Source of the DNA: Heterotrichella gracilis
Taxonomy: Eukaryota; Sar; Xanthophyceae; Tribonematales; Xanthonemataceae
Reading direction: 5' to 3'
Assembly (NCBI GenBank): GCA_032358255.1
Contig: JAULBX010000448.1
Location: 95,359-159,358 of the forward strand
Length of the DNA: 64,000 nt
The notes beneath the pieces were generated by a model that was not told the origin of the DNA, did no database searches, and worked only from the letters and a program-made list of their open reading frames with translations. This document shows, one piece after another, positions 54,199 through 64,000 of this stretch; position 1 is the first letter of the stretch, and every line of letters starts with the position of its first letter. Made by a program: the position numbers and the translations under genes.

Positions 54199-57100
54199 TC
54201 ATCTCCCACTCATCCGCCTGTCCCCCCAGTCAAGCAGCATGACCACGGCGGTGAGATCATCCACGCACTTCGCCTCCTCTCCGCCACTTTGCCTGACTGC
54301 GGCGTCTGCCAGCGCCTGCGCCGCCGCACGCGAGTGCCTGCTGCCAATGTCTGAGTACACGTAGTCACTGTTGTACAGGCAGGACTGCACCGCATCCACC
54401 GCCTCCTGGTCCGACAGCTTGGTGAGCAGGCCATCGGTGGCCAGGATGACGAACCTAGGCAGGGTGGGGAGGGGAAACAGGGTCATGATGATGGCTCAAC
54501 GTGATAATGGTGGGATCATTGATGATACAATAAGCAGGACTCATCAATCGGATTGGTTACCATGCATATACAAATATGTCACAGCATGGGGGATGCAGCT
54601 GCGGCGCAGTAATTGCGTGTTCCCATTACTTCACCAACCAATACCCCCCCTGCTTACCCCTCTCCCTCCCGTTCCCCACCACCCTCAACCTCCCACTCAC
54701 GTGTCATGCGGGCTCAGGAACACCCTCCCCATGGTGGGCTCCGCCGACACCAGGTGGCAAGGATGAAAAATCTGGAAGGACACCGGGTACATACAGCTAG
54801 TGGGGCATGACATTGGTTACTATGCATACATACAAATTTGCAACTGCGGCCCCACGATTTCACCAATGAATGCCACCCCCCCCCCCTCTTTCACTCTATC
54901 CTCATTCCCACCACCCCAAAGCCCCCACTCACTTGTCATGCGGGCTCAGGAACACCCTCCCCACAGAGGGCTCGGCCGACACCAGGTGCGTGGGGATCTT
55001 CATCTCAAAGTTGCCCAGCGCGCGCGACAGGTTGATGGCGGTGGTCCACTCCGTGGGCACAAACACCCGGTTCTCCTGCGCATCCACCAGCCCCCCCTTG
55101 TCCTCGATGCGCTGCCGCTCGTCGGGGTCCATGGGCTTGTGCTGGCGCGTCAGGCGCAGCGCGGCCCCGTCGCGGCACAGCAGCGCGGCCGAATCGCCTG
55201 CAGGAGTGGAGCGCAGATTGTGAGTTGCGAGGTGATATACATGGGGCACGCACTGTTGCTGCAGCATGGAACTGGTACTTGAATTGCCTGTGGGAAGGCG
55301 TTGTGCATAAGTTGACGATCAATGGATTTTGCTGGCGCATAAGGTGCAGCGCGGCAGGATTGACTGCGAAAATGCAGGGATATGGGATGTGGATTGAGAT
55401 GTGAGTACGATGATGCGTACGCGCTTGCAATATAAAATATTGTTGAGTGGCATGCAAGATGGGCGTGGGTTTATGGTTTGTCCTAGCGCGTGGGGCGGGT
55501 TGAGTCAGCAGGAATTGCCTGACAAAAAGGCAGGGATGCAATTATTGCCACTCCTCCCCATCGGTCCCCACCTAGCTGCGCCAGGTAGAGCGTGCTGCCC
55601 ACAGTGACCGCCACCGTGGCCGCACATCCGCCTGTGGCGCCCTCCGTGGGGTTGAGGATCTTTGCATCTGTCTCCAGGAAAGCCTTCTTCAGCGCCTTCA
55701 CCATGAGCTCAAACTCTGCATCGTCGTCGCCAAGGCCGGTGACCTGGGAGAGGAAGAAAGGGGAGGGTTTGTGTTTAGGATTATGCCCACAAGGCCGGGT
55801 CAGGGAACTAGGGTTCAGGTTTTTGCCGTGGTCCTCGAACTGGAGGGATGATTTGGAGCTTTGAGTATGATATTGAGGTTTTTATATGGTCCTTGATCTG
55901 GAAATGTGGCGTTCCAGTGGGAATTATAAGATATTTCCAGCTTTTCCTCAGCCTTGTAGCAAATGATACCATTACATGCATTACCCGCCCTGAATTCTAA
56001 ACCCTAAACCCTCTGACTTCAACTCTACACCCACAGCGGAACTTCATGAAGTCCGCATTGGCTGCCAGTACATGCACTTCCTCCCCCTGAACCCTAAACC
56101 CTCTGACATAAACCCTACACCCCCAGCGCACCTTCATGAAGTCCGGGTTGGCTGCCAACTTCAAGTGCAGCTCGCTGGCCGCCATGTTTGCCGCCCCCTG
56201 CGTGACGTGCCCGTCAAACACCGCCGCATATGAGCGGGGGATGGCGTCGCGCTGGATGGTGCCCAGGGTGTCGTCCACCAGCGCAAAGTTGCGGATCATG
56301 GTGTCGCGGTCCTGCATGGTCTCGCTGAAGACGTGCACACCTGCGGCAGGGAAATGAGCACGAGAGGGGGGGTCAGATATAGATATGTGCACACTTGCCT
56401 AGGTTGACAACATAAGGACGCGTGGCCACTGTTTGTAGGTGCATCTCATCCAAGGCCAGCATGGTCTCGCTGAAGATGTGCACACCTGGGGCAGGAGGGT
56501 GGAGGGCTGAAAAGGGACCAGAAATAAAAATGTGCACAGTTGGAACCAGTGTTACAACCATGATGTGCATGACGTGTGGCCACTGTTTCTAGGTGGTCTC
56601 ACCCAAGGCCCGCATGCAGCTGTAATTGTGTCAACATGGTCCTAAAGGATGCTCATTAGATACTGGCAATGCAGCCAGTCCGCTAGCCCATGCAGAACCC
56701 AACCTGTTCAGTCCTGGCGCAGCTATACTTGCTGATCTTGCATGATGTACCTCTGTGACCGACACAATACACACTACCTAATATGCTTTAATTCTTTTTT
56801 CATTATTAATTTGCACTAGTTAGCTGCCGCCACACCCACCGCTCCAACCTGGGTGCTTAGCGGAGTTGATGTACACGTGCTTCAGCACCGCGCTGCCTGC
56901 CTTGTAGGCCGTCCCTTTCTCCTCGCCAGGCTTGGGCACGCCAGGTGGCGGATGCTCAGCAATGCCCTTGTGCACTTGCGCCTCGCGGGACAGTGGGGGC
57001 AGCTCTGCATGGGGCCAAAACAATGAGCACCTATGCAGCCTGTCCTTGAAATGGCGCATGAAGAGCGAGTTGTTGGCAAGGATTTGGCCAGGAGAAGGGC

Positions 57101-57239
57101 ACTGTCCTCTTTGTATGGGAGTCAAGGTGTATTTATGAGCTGGCGATGCTTGTGCATGACCCTTGCAAATGGCAATCGCCCTGATCAAGTGGTTATCGGG
57201 GACGATTGCATGGCAGTTGAAACAACTTTTCCTGTTCAT
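54199..57239 (-). CDS. PP2C-family protein phosphatase (PPM type)
   Basis: Five exons in phase: exon 1 ending at 56849, then 56340-56132, 55743-55572, 55197-54933, 54454-54199. From the ATG at 57239 this gives about 430 aa; an in-frame ATG at 57059 is an alternative, so the N-terminus is uncertain. PP2C signatures in order: FALVDDTLGT, AVFDGH (metal-binding Asp), GGCAATVAVTVGSTLYLAQL, GDSAALLCRDGAALRLTRQH, NLSRALGNFEMK, FVILATDGLLTKLSDQEAV and CVDDLTAVVMLLDW (C-terminal metal Asp). Known role: Mg/Mn-dependent Ser/Thr dephosphorylation. Odd: the usual DGHGG is DGHVTQG and the usual DGLWD is DGLLTK, so catalysis may be altered. Introns carry partial exon copies. Confidence 0.88.
54695..54765 (-). 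repeat. Partial copy of the 3' end of PP2C exon 4
   Basis: GTCATGCGGGCTCAGGAACA and CACCCTCCCCA, then GCCGACACCAGGTG match 54934-54990, including the donor. Downstream intron. Confidence 0.92.
55325..55352 (-). repeat. Partial copy of an internal PP2C exon 4 segment
   Basis: GCTGGCGCATAAGGTGCAGC matches GCTGGCGCGTCAGGCGCAGC at 55141-55160. Upstream intron, diverged. Confidence 0.6.
56035..56075 (-). repeat. Partial copy of the 3' end of PP2C exon 2
   Basis: CTTCATGAAGTCCGCATTGG matches 56132-56151. The preceding AACCCTAAACCCTCTGAC is shared by both copies, so the duplicated unit includes telomere-like intron sequence. Confidence 0.9.
56395..56610 (-). repeat. Tandem duplication including the 5' end of PP2C exon 2
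   Basis: ATGGTCTCGCTGAAGATGTG and CACACCTG (56461-56488) copy the exon 2 start (56317-56342). An outer repeat (GTGGCCACTGTTT-TAGGTG with AAGGCC) recurs at about 56422 and 56576. Confidence 0.85.
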
Positions 57240-59259
57240 CCCAGCGCAAACATGCTACTTCCAAGGCTGCAATTGTACCTCCTACCGCTTGTCATGTGGT
57301 GTGTAAACAAACCAGTAGGACGGTGTGGAGTGGGTGGTATGAACACAATTATTGACAGCAAAGCAAAGTGGCAAATGCGTAGTTGGCGCACCGTCATCAT
57401 CCGACGAGGAGATGCAATTTGAATCGCCATACGGTGCATAATGTCGCAGCTCAGCTGTTATATTGTGGGACAGTGATCTCTTTCCCATTGGTCAGCCCGG
57501 CCCAGGGCCCCTGAAAATTGAAAATGGTGAATGTGGATCACAAGCGATTTCAGGTGCACTTGTAACAATCTGGAAAGTTCAAAAACCACAGAATAAATGG
57601 ATTTTATTGAGCAAGAGTGACCATTGTTGTAAAGCCGCTATTCCTAGTTGCCCAACCTGCTGTGAAAGTTTGGTGAAAGGCTGTGATAGGTGAAACAAAG
57701 AAAAGTTAGTGCATTATCCACGAGGGGCATGGCAATGCGCCTCGTCGTGTGCAAGTGGTGCATTTGCAGACCAGGCACCCCACCTTTGTAGATGTCAAGT
57801 CCCTTTGAAGGTTGAACACTCGAAACAATATCCAAGTTCTGTGTGACTCGAGTACTGAACTATCGACTGACCCCGTGGTAGGTAGGCCAAACCGCTACTT
57901 TTCTCAGCAGTCGGTTACTGGGTGTTTATAACGAGAGCTGTCACAGCCTCAGTAACTTGTTGAAAGGGCTTTTGCTGCAGTACGTGCCCTGGGACCAGCG
58001 TGTCCCGAAGGTGTGCGAACAAAAGGGTCCTCAGGAGTCAGGTGTAGCGCAACCTGGAGCAAGGTGCGTGCGATATTAGTAACACAACCCCATCAACACA
58101 TGGACGATGTGTAAAGCCTTCTACAAGCAAGCTGTTGTCTAGAATGTGCGAACGTTTAACTTGAGTTTGGGGGTGGCCCTTGTTATCGTAGCTACAGTCT
58201 AGCTGTGTCGAGCCGTGAGGATGAGGGTTTTGCTTGCAGCATAAACCACAGTTTGGTGGGATGGCATGGGGAAGCTGGCAATAAAGGCAACCACGTCATC
58301 CGACAGTAAATGGGGGAATTTTCAGGAAAATGGATTCCTGCTGGAAATAGGCAATAGCGACCCATTATCAACTGCTGCTGCCTATTCCTTGTTGTGGGAA
58401 ATGACAGGCTTGTGGATGCAAAGTGGCACACACCTGGGGCAAGGTACAGTCCAGCAAACGATCATTACAATCCCAGGCAAAGTTGCCACAACAGTGCCCA
58501 ACACTCCTGAACAGTCAATGCATTGTTAATCATACAATAAACCACTGGCTTGCTTTGAAGGTTGCTTTGCAATACCATGTATGCATTAGGTATAGCATAC
58601 TGTGCATGATGGTGGGATTAGCCCACACTTCTACACCGTTACTTATGTCAATTATCCTTTGATCCCAGGATTGGTCACATTTGCAGTACAGCAGATTTGC
58701 ACATGCACATGCAAAAATATATATTCATCTGGCACTGTATATATCACACATGATAGTGGGTGTGTACATTATTTGTGGCAAGAATGGTGCACACCTGTTG
58801 ATTTACTTATCTGCAATATGCATTGCTCGGCATTTTCACACATATTATTGCGTTGTCAATAATAATGTTGAAATTGAATAGTGTCAGCATATTATTGTTA
58901 CACATTGAAGTAAACAACAATCAACAGGCTTACTACTTTCCTTTTCTAACCTTTCCTTTTCTAACCGAGGTTATGAAGCAAGCAGTTTTGCAACATTGCT
59001 AAATCAATCTATTCTATCAGTCACGTAGCATATATTTACATTCCTTTTCCAAGAGCATGCCCCCTATCTCCCCAAATTAGCCATATTACATTCATATATT
59101 CAAACACACAGTTTGCACAGGTGTATGCAATGTTCACCAGCATTGTCACACCAAATCCTATTCACCTCACAATTATTGTTTGTCAGCTGCCATATTATAC
59201 ACCACACTGCCAACACTTATCATAGTTATCTTTTCAACAGCTGCCAACAGTACACTAAT
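57240..59259. other. Two-kilobase intergenic region, no gene seen
   Basis: AT-richer than its surroundings, with scattered stops in all frames and no recognisable domain. It holds the 5' flank of PP2C and the 3' flank of PSBS. A small noncoding RNA cannot be excluded by reading. Confidence 0.5.
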
Positions 59260-61688
59260 TTAGTACACTTCATCATCATTCTCATCCCCACCGAACTTGG
59301 CCTGCGCCAGTCCCAGGGGCAGGATCAGCAGTGCAACGATCAGCCCCAGCAGCAGGAGGGGAGCTTGCAGCAGCGGCACACCTGTCTCAATCCCAATCTG
59401 GGTCAAGGGCCCGCGGTTGGTGAAGTGCTCCCCTGCGGCAGCACATGTGAACATAGTAGTCAATTCTCAGCTTCACCTAGCTGTTACACGGCAAAATTCA
59501 TGCATTGTTGACATGCACATACAACTTGTCCAAGTTGTATGTTTGCCCATCACATATTTTATTCCAAGGCAAGGAGATGCATGCATTTCACCTACCTCTT
59601 CGGACAAGAAACATCCATCTCATGGGTAACATGGGGTCTTACATCACAAACATTCACATAGACGGCATTCCTCATCAACCCATACCTTTCCCTTGTCACA
59701 CAACCAATAAAATATCCCCCACTATTTTGCGTAGTCATCCGCATAAGCTCAAACAAAAAATAATATATTTCAATGCCACAACTTGTCAGGCTAGCAGTTG
59801 CCAATATCACCCCGAATATCACCCACTGGTAACAGCGCCAAACATTACAACCTACGTGCTTACTTTGTTAACTTTATATATCCCATTTTCACAACCCTTC
59901 CATATCAGATTGCCACTTTCCTACCATTCCCTCGTCACATTCCCATCCTCTAAGACTTACCGATCAGGGATGCAGCAAAGCCGAGCTGTGCAAAGCGACC
60001 AATGATAACTTCATTGCTCTTGCTGCCAGCAGCACCAAAGTTGCGCTCTGTCCTAGCAGGTTTGGACACGTTGTCGCGCTTGGCCACATCGCGCTGGTTG
60101 GCCCTGGACCAGGTTGGGGATCCTGCAATATAGCACAAGATTCAGAATACTGCAACAACGCAAACATTGTGTTGGATTGCATATGATGTTAGTGTAATCA
60201 CAGTGATAGTGATTGGATTTATGCTGGCTACGCACAAATTGAGGAAGATATTTGCAACTTTTGAGTGGAACCGCATTTGCCTATTTTTCTACTGCACCAG
60301 TGCTATGCGCCAACATATACCCCATTTCGGCAAATTCAAAGGCAATATCCCCATCAAACTACTCCCCAGTGCTGCAACAGGCATATGTTCACAACTGGAC
60401 GGCTTATGTATCATTCCTCACCTGGGTTCAATGAGCCGATTGCCTGGTATGCCACAAAGGCTGACAAGAGGACCTCAACAGCCTCCTTGGACAGGCCTGT
60501 ATACCCCTGGATCTGCCCGATGGCACCTTGACCAGTGGCAATCTGCAGCAAATGCAGAGGAACAGATTTAGCATAAGGGGGGGAAAGGGTGTGCATGCGC
60601 GCAAAAGGGGAAAGGGGTGTGTATGCGGCAAAAGGGGAAAGGGGTGTGTATGCGCGCAAACAGGGAAGGGGCGGGCATGCGCATTAACAGGGAAGGGGCG
60701 GGCATGTGGGCATTGTTGGGAACCACTGTACACGTACTGGAATGTCCTACCAATTTCTGTGCATCCAACATGATATTACAATCCGGTATTCTGCCGCACA
60801 CCACATAATCACTGAAAATTGCATGCTATGGACTATCATGAATGAATTACAGTTCAAGCTTCCAGAAGTAGAGAGCGCCCTAACCGATTGTATTAATTGA
60901 CTGCTCTAGCTACAAGATGCAAAATGAAGTGCGATTTCCAGTGGCTCATACCCTTGCAATCATGCTGCACAATGCAAGTGCCCGCGCAGGCTCACACACA
61001 TGATAAATTAATCAGTTTACCAAAATGATACTGAGGCCACCGTCAGCTTACCTCCCCAATAAGCATGGCAGCCCATCCAAACATTGCCAGCCGGCCTGCA
61101 AACACCTCCCTGCGGCGGGTGAATGCTGGCTGCGCTGGGTTGTTCACCTTGAAGGCGTTGGGGTCGGTGCGCTGCAGCAGGAGGCATAAATTTTACTTAG
61201 CAGAGCTTGAGAGAGGTCCGCGAGGGACTGTTGGTGTGTGAACGACAATATTGCCAAGCATAGAAATCCAACTTTGCCAGGCATAACCCACTTAACAGCA
61301 CTTTCCACAATGATTGCAGTGGGCAAGGGCCAACACTGATTATGTTAATTGCTATAAATGAATTTGAGCAACTGCAGTCCACACTTGCAGTTCAAGTGCC
61401 CACTCAAGTTTGATTAACCCTGGCACGGCGTAATTGCTCACACAAACAGCACACAGGAGGCCTTACCTTGTTGGTCTTCACACGGTCCTGCTCCCTGATG
61501 GCCTGGGTGCTGAAGGTACCCCTGGATCGGCTCTGGCTCTGGAGCCTGGGCTTGAGGCTCAGGCGAGCAGGCAGGGCAGGGCGAAGGGCGATGCCAGGGG
61601 TGGCCAGCAGCCTGTTTGACCCGAGGCTGGAGGAGGTGAGGGTTGACATAGTGCTTGTGGTGCGAGCAGACATTGTTGCAGACGCCAT
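59260..61688 (-). CDS. PSBS: Photosystem II 22-kDa protein PsbS
   Basis: Five exons in phase: 61688-61467, 61171-61052, 60542-60422, 60122-59961, 59432-59260; 265 aa, the usual precursor size. Residues 1-60 are a Ser/Thr/Arg-rich plastid transit peptide. The mature part has two internally homologous halves of the chlorophyll a/b-binding superfamily: VFAGRLAMFGWAAMLIGE with GQGAIGQI, and VIIGRFAQLGFAASLIGE with RGPLTQIGIETGVPL. Each half is followed by a second hydrophobic helix. Known role: lumenal pH sensor that triggers energy-dependent quenching (qE) in thylakoids. The second lumenal loop keeps IETG; the first has IQGYTGLSKE instead of the usual LxLETG. Intron 3 carries a minisatellite. 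Confidence 0.88.
60574..60709. repeat. Minisatellite of about 28 bp in PSBS intron 3
   Basis: Five imperfect units of the form RGGGRAAGGGGYGKGYATGCGC in tandem, G-rich on the plus strand. Begins about 30 bp upstream of the exon 3 acceptor in gene direction. Confidence 0.92.
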
Positions 61689-61842
61689 CGTGAAAGTTGC
61701 TGGTCAAGGACGACTTGCAGAGTGACCGTTGTAAGTTGGCTGTCACACAAAGCGCGAGGAGAGGGCCGACAGAAAGCAAGTGTAGGAACGTGACTGTGGT
61801 AGGCAAGGCAGGAAATAGCAAGGCGGAGGGTACGTTGACCTC

Positions 61843-61848
61843 TTTATA
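61843..61848 (-). promoter_or_regulatory. Candidate TATA box of PSBS
   Basis: TATAAA on the minus strand (in GGGTATAAAGAGG) 155 nt before the PSBS ATG, which would give a 5' UTR of about 120-130 nt. Position and context suit a strongly light-expressed gene; untested. Confidence 0.5.
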
Positions 61849-62667
61849 CCCTGTGCAAAAGTCGAAGTTTGTTGCAGCACTCCTAATGATCAGGTGCTCA
61901 TCAGCTATACACCCTCACACGCTGTGGCCGAGGTCGGCCCACGACACGACCCTATCGCATGCAAAGAGGTCGGAAGAAGCAATTCGGCAGCCTGCATGAC
62001 GCTGTGCAGCGGCTGGAATGGTGTCAGGAAGCCCCAAACACAAAAACGTTCCCGCCATTAGGTTTTTTGTGGTGCAGCAGGGCACCAAGAGTGCATGTGG
62101 GACCACATGATCTGCGCATGTGATTCACATGGCTAGCAATTTTGTCTCTGAAACCAGAATCAAAACCCTACAAAACCCCACTCAAGGGTCTGTGGATTTT
62201 GCGATCGTGGCGTTGCTGGGCAGCTGCTGAGTAGCCTTGCATGAAAACCAGCTAAGCTCTCAAGTTGCACGAGCCTGGAAGAAACGTGCAGTTTGCAAGC
62301 CTGCTGCCTTGTTAGTGCCGTCTGACTTGTGCCGTAGGATGAAACTCTTCAGGTGCCCAGTTCGCAATACTTAAGAGTTATTCTGGCGGTCCGTTGTTTA
62401 TCCCGTTTGGGTGAGGTATAGTCAGCAGTGAGCTCAGTGCTGACTAGGCTCTTGAGAACTCTTTCAGAGCAAAGCCTGTGCTTTTTATGCCGTCACAACT
62501 GCTGTACCCACTTTATGTATACCTGATAGGGTGTGGGGTCTAGGGCTACAGCAATTTCAATCCTCACAAGGTTGAGCTCTTCTCCTGGCGTTCAACTGAC
62601 TACACCACTAGCTTATTGATTTCACCATATTTATTTCTATTCGTCACCCATTTTCAAGCAGCTCAGC
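61849..62667. other. Divergent promoter region of PSBS and the MFS-like gene
   Basis: No coding segment was seen. Shared upstream region for PSBS (-) and the gene starting at 62668 (+). Confidence 0.5.
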
Positions 62668-63034
62668 ATGAAACAAAAACCAGACGACCCTCAACCCGGC
62701 ACTGCCGAGCCCCTGCTGCACTACCATGCCTCCCTCCCACGGACCAGGAGCGTGCTCCCGCCTCCAAGCCCCTTCGCCACCACCCACCGCCCCTGCCTAT
62801 GGCGGCGGCGCAGCCACAGCGAGCCCCACAAGCGGGACTTTGTGCGGGACAGGGCCGCCACCACCGCCCTGGTCAACCTCACCGCCATTCTGGAGAGGAA
62901 CACTGAGCAGCTGCTGCCCTCGGTGTACCGGTTCGTTGGGCACTCCTTCCACGTGACCCCGTCAGAGCTTGGGGTGCTGGCGCTGTGCAGGGCGCTGCTG
63001 CAAGCCCTGGCATCGCCCCTGGGAGGCATACTGG
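62668..63034 (+). CDS. First exon of a probable MFS transporter (gene continues or is truncated)
   Basis: ATG at 62668 opens 122 codons ending in a phase-1 donor (CTGG|GTAAGG, 63035). The first 65 residues are Pro/Arg-rich. Then LVNLTAILERNTEQLLPSVY, RFVGHSFHVTPSELGVLALC and RALLQALASPLGGIL match the start of Spinster-like MFS proteins of green algae as I remember them: a first membrane helix, a loop, then a second helix ending near a GG motif. The next exon is not clear. An open stretch at 63674-63760 (TIGCFFWAAMAASASFLAS) could be the following helix but lacks a good acceptor. The rest would lie beyond the window. Confidence 0.55.
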
Positions 63035-63311
63035 GTAAGGGGCACACTGGGCATGCCATGCAAAATGTGCAGGGAGTACAGACTACTTGTGGAAAGGGTG
63101 ATCATCCATCCTGTGTAAGGACCTCTAGGTGACCCTTTCATTACATGTGGATGTGCATATTCAACTGCATAATGCACCTAAATACGGAAAATATGCGCCT
63201 GAGGCCAGCGCTTAATTCACTGGATTGCACTGCATGCAATGCATATGGCAAAGGTTAGTCCACGTGTACACGCAGGCTCAAAATCAATCTGTGTCTGCAT
63301 GGCAATGCAAT

Positions 63312-63342
63312 GCATGGCATGGCATGGCATGGCATGGCATGG
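63312..63342. repeat. (GGCAT)n simple repeat
   Basis: Six tandem GGCAT units in the putative first intron of the MFS-like gene. Confidence 0.95.
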
Positions 63343-63435
63343 ATGGAGCAATAAACATTAAATATGCTTATATTTATGTTCTATGGTTCATAGATTAACA
63401 GCTCTAGCCAAGGTCTTGCGGTCAACTAAATTCAT

Positions 63436-63582
63436 CAGCCACGCCATGCCGTGCCATGCCATGCATACAACTAAATTCATTTAAGGGATCAGCCGTGCCA
63501 TGCCGTGCCATTCTGTGCCATGCCGTGCATACAACTAAATTCAGATCAGCTGTGCCATGCCATGCATACAACTAAACTCATT
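63436..63582. repeat. Complex tandem repeat of GTGCCATGCC-type units
   Basis: Three imperfect units of about 45-65 bp, each with several GCCRTGCC words, then GCATACAACTAAAYTCA and usually TTTAAGGGA. Related on the opposite strand to the GGCAT repeat. Confidence 0.9.
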
Positions 63583-63673
63583 TAAGGGAGAAAGCACGGC
63601 TATGATATCTGGGTATGATATTCAAGGAATCCCATCCTAGTTCTCCACCTCTTTCCAACCCCTCTCACTGTAT

Positions 63674-63928
63674 GTGGCCACTATCGGATGTTTCTTCTGG
63701 GCTGCCATGGCAGCAAGCGCCTCCTTCTTGGCAAGCTGCTGTGTCGTGATGCGCTACTTGATTGAATGGCCGCTCAGCGCTATGCGTGCGCCAGAGGCTC
63801 TTGGCAGCTTTCCAATCTGTGAGCGCACCAAAACACTGCAGCTTGCCAAGCGTGAGGCCCTTGCTGCCGTGGCAGCAAGGTTTGCCCTGCGCACCAGAAG
63901 CTGCTGTCCTCCTGCCTGCTTATGTTAG
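63674..63928 (+). other. Open segment, possible second exon of the MFS-like gene
   Basis: Encodes one hydrophobic helix (FFWAAMAASASFLAS) followed by Ala/Arg-rich sequence. No convincing acceptor precedes it and the second half does not look like an MFS protein. It may be an exon with unresolved ends or noncoding. Confidence 0.25.
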
Positions 63929-64000
63929 TTAGTTACATGCATTCCAGCAAAATAGCCAGATTAGCAGTCAGTCTTGCACATGCGGCGCCACGCAGCTCTT

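Overview
The window is nuclear DNA of a photosynthetic eukaryote, most likely a chlorophyte green alga, perhaps trebouxiophyte-like (lineage is an inference). Evidence: GT-AG introns of about 100-1360 bp, plastid-targeted thylakoid proteins (PsbS and a CURT1/CAAD protein), organelle-type presequences on other enzymes, and many plant-type telomere motifs (TTTAGGG/CCCTAAA) inside introns. I saw no bacterial operons, tRNA, rRNA, CRISPR or transposase genes.

Layout. 1.2-2.7 kb: ZIP metal transporter. 4.35-6.8 kb: decayed copy of the intact TPR-RING gene at 7.5-10.4 kb. 11.2-14.9 kb: two divergent F-box/LRR genes, each broken by an in-frame TAG (the second also by a frameshift). 15.3-21.9 kb: RTCB RNA ligase in 11 exons, all phase-consistent, 513 aa. 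23.0-24.3 kb: CURT1-like protein. 24.9-30.2 kb: NDOR1/Tah18 diflavin reductase, 10 exons, 644 aa. 31.1-32.8 kb: a tandem pair of MYND zinc-finger genes, the first frameshifted. 34.6-44.5 kb: tandem array of four F-box/LRR genes. 45.0-47.3 kb: 3-methyladenine DNA glycosylase I. 48.3-52.8 kb: bacterial-type glucokinase, 8 exons. 54.2-57.2 kb: PP2C-like phosphatase. 59.3-61.7 kb: PsbS. 62.7 kb to the end: first exon of a probable MFS transporter.

The main unexplained structure is in the gene bodies. In RTCB, glucokinase, PP2C, the glycosylase and NDOR1, short partial copies of exon ends, with their splice site, sit in the adjacent intron in the same orientation. Copies of 5' exon ends lie upstream of the exon and copies of 3' exon ends lie downstream. 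RTCB alone has about a dozen. This is the signature of frequent short tandem duplications across splice junctions, often beside telomere-like motifs. The same tendency at larger scale could explain the F-box array, the MYND pair, the TPR-RING pseudogene and the minisatellites.

The genes are functionally unrelated housekeeping and photosynthesis genes plus a fast-evolving F-box set; there is no pathway cluster.
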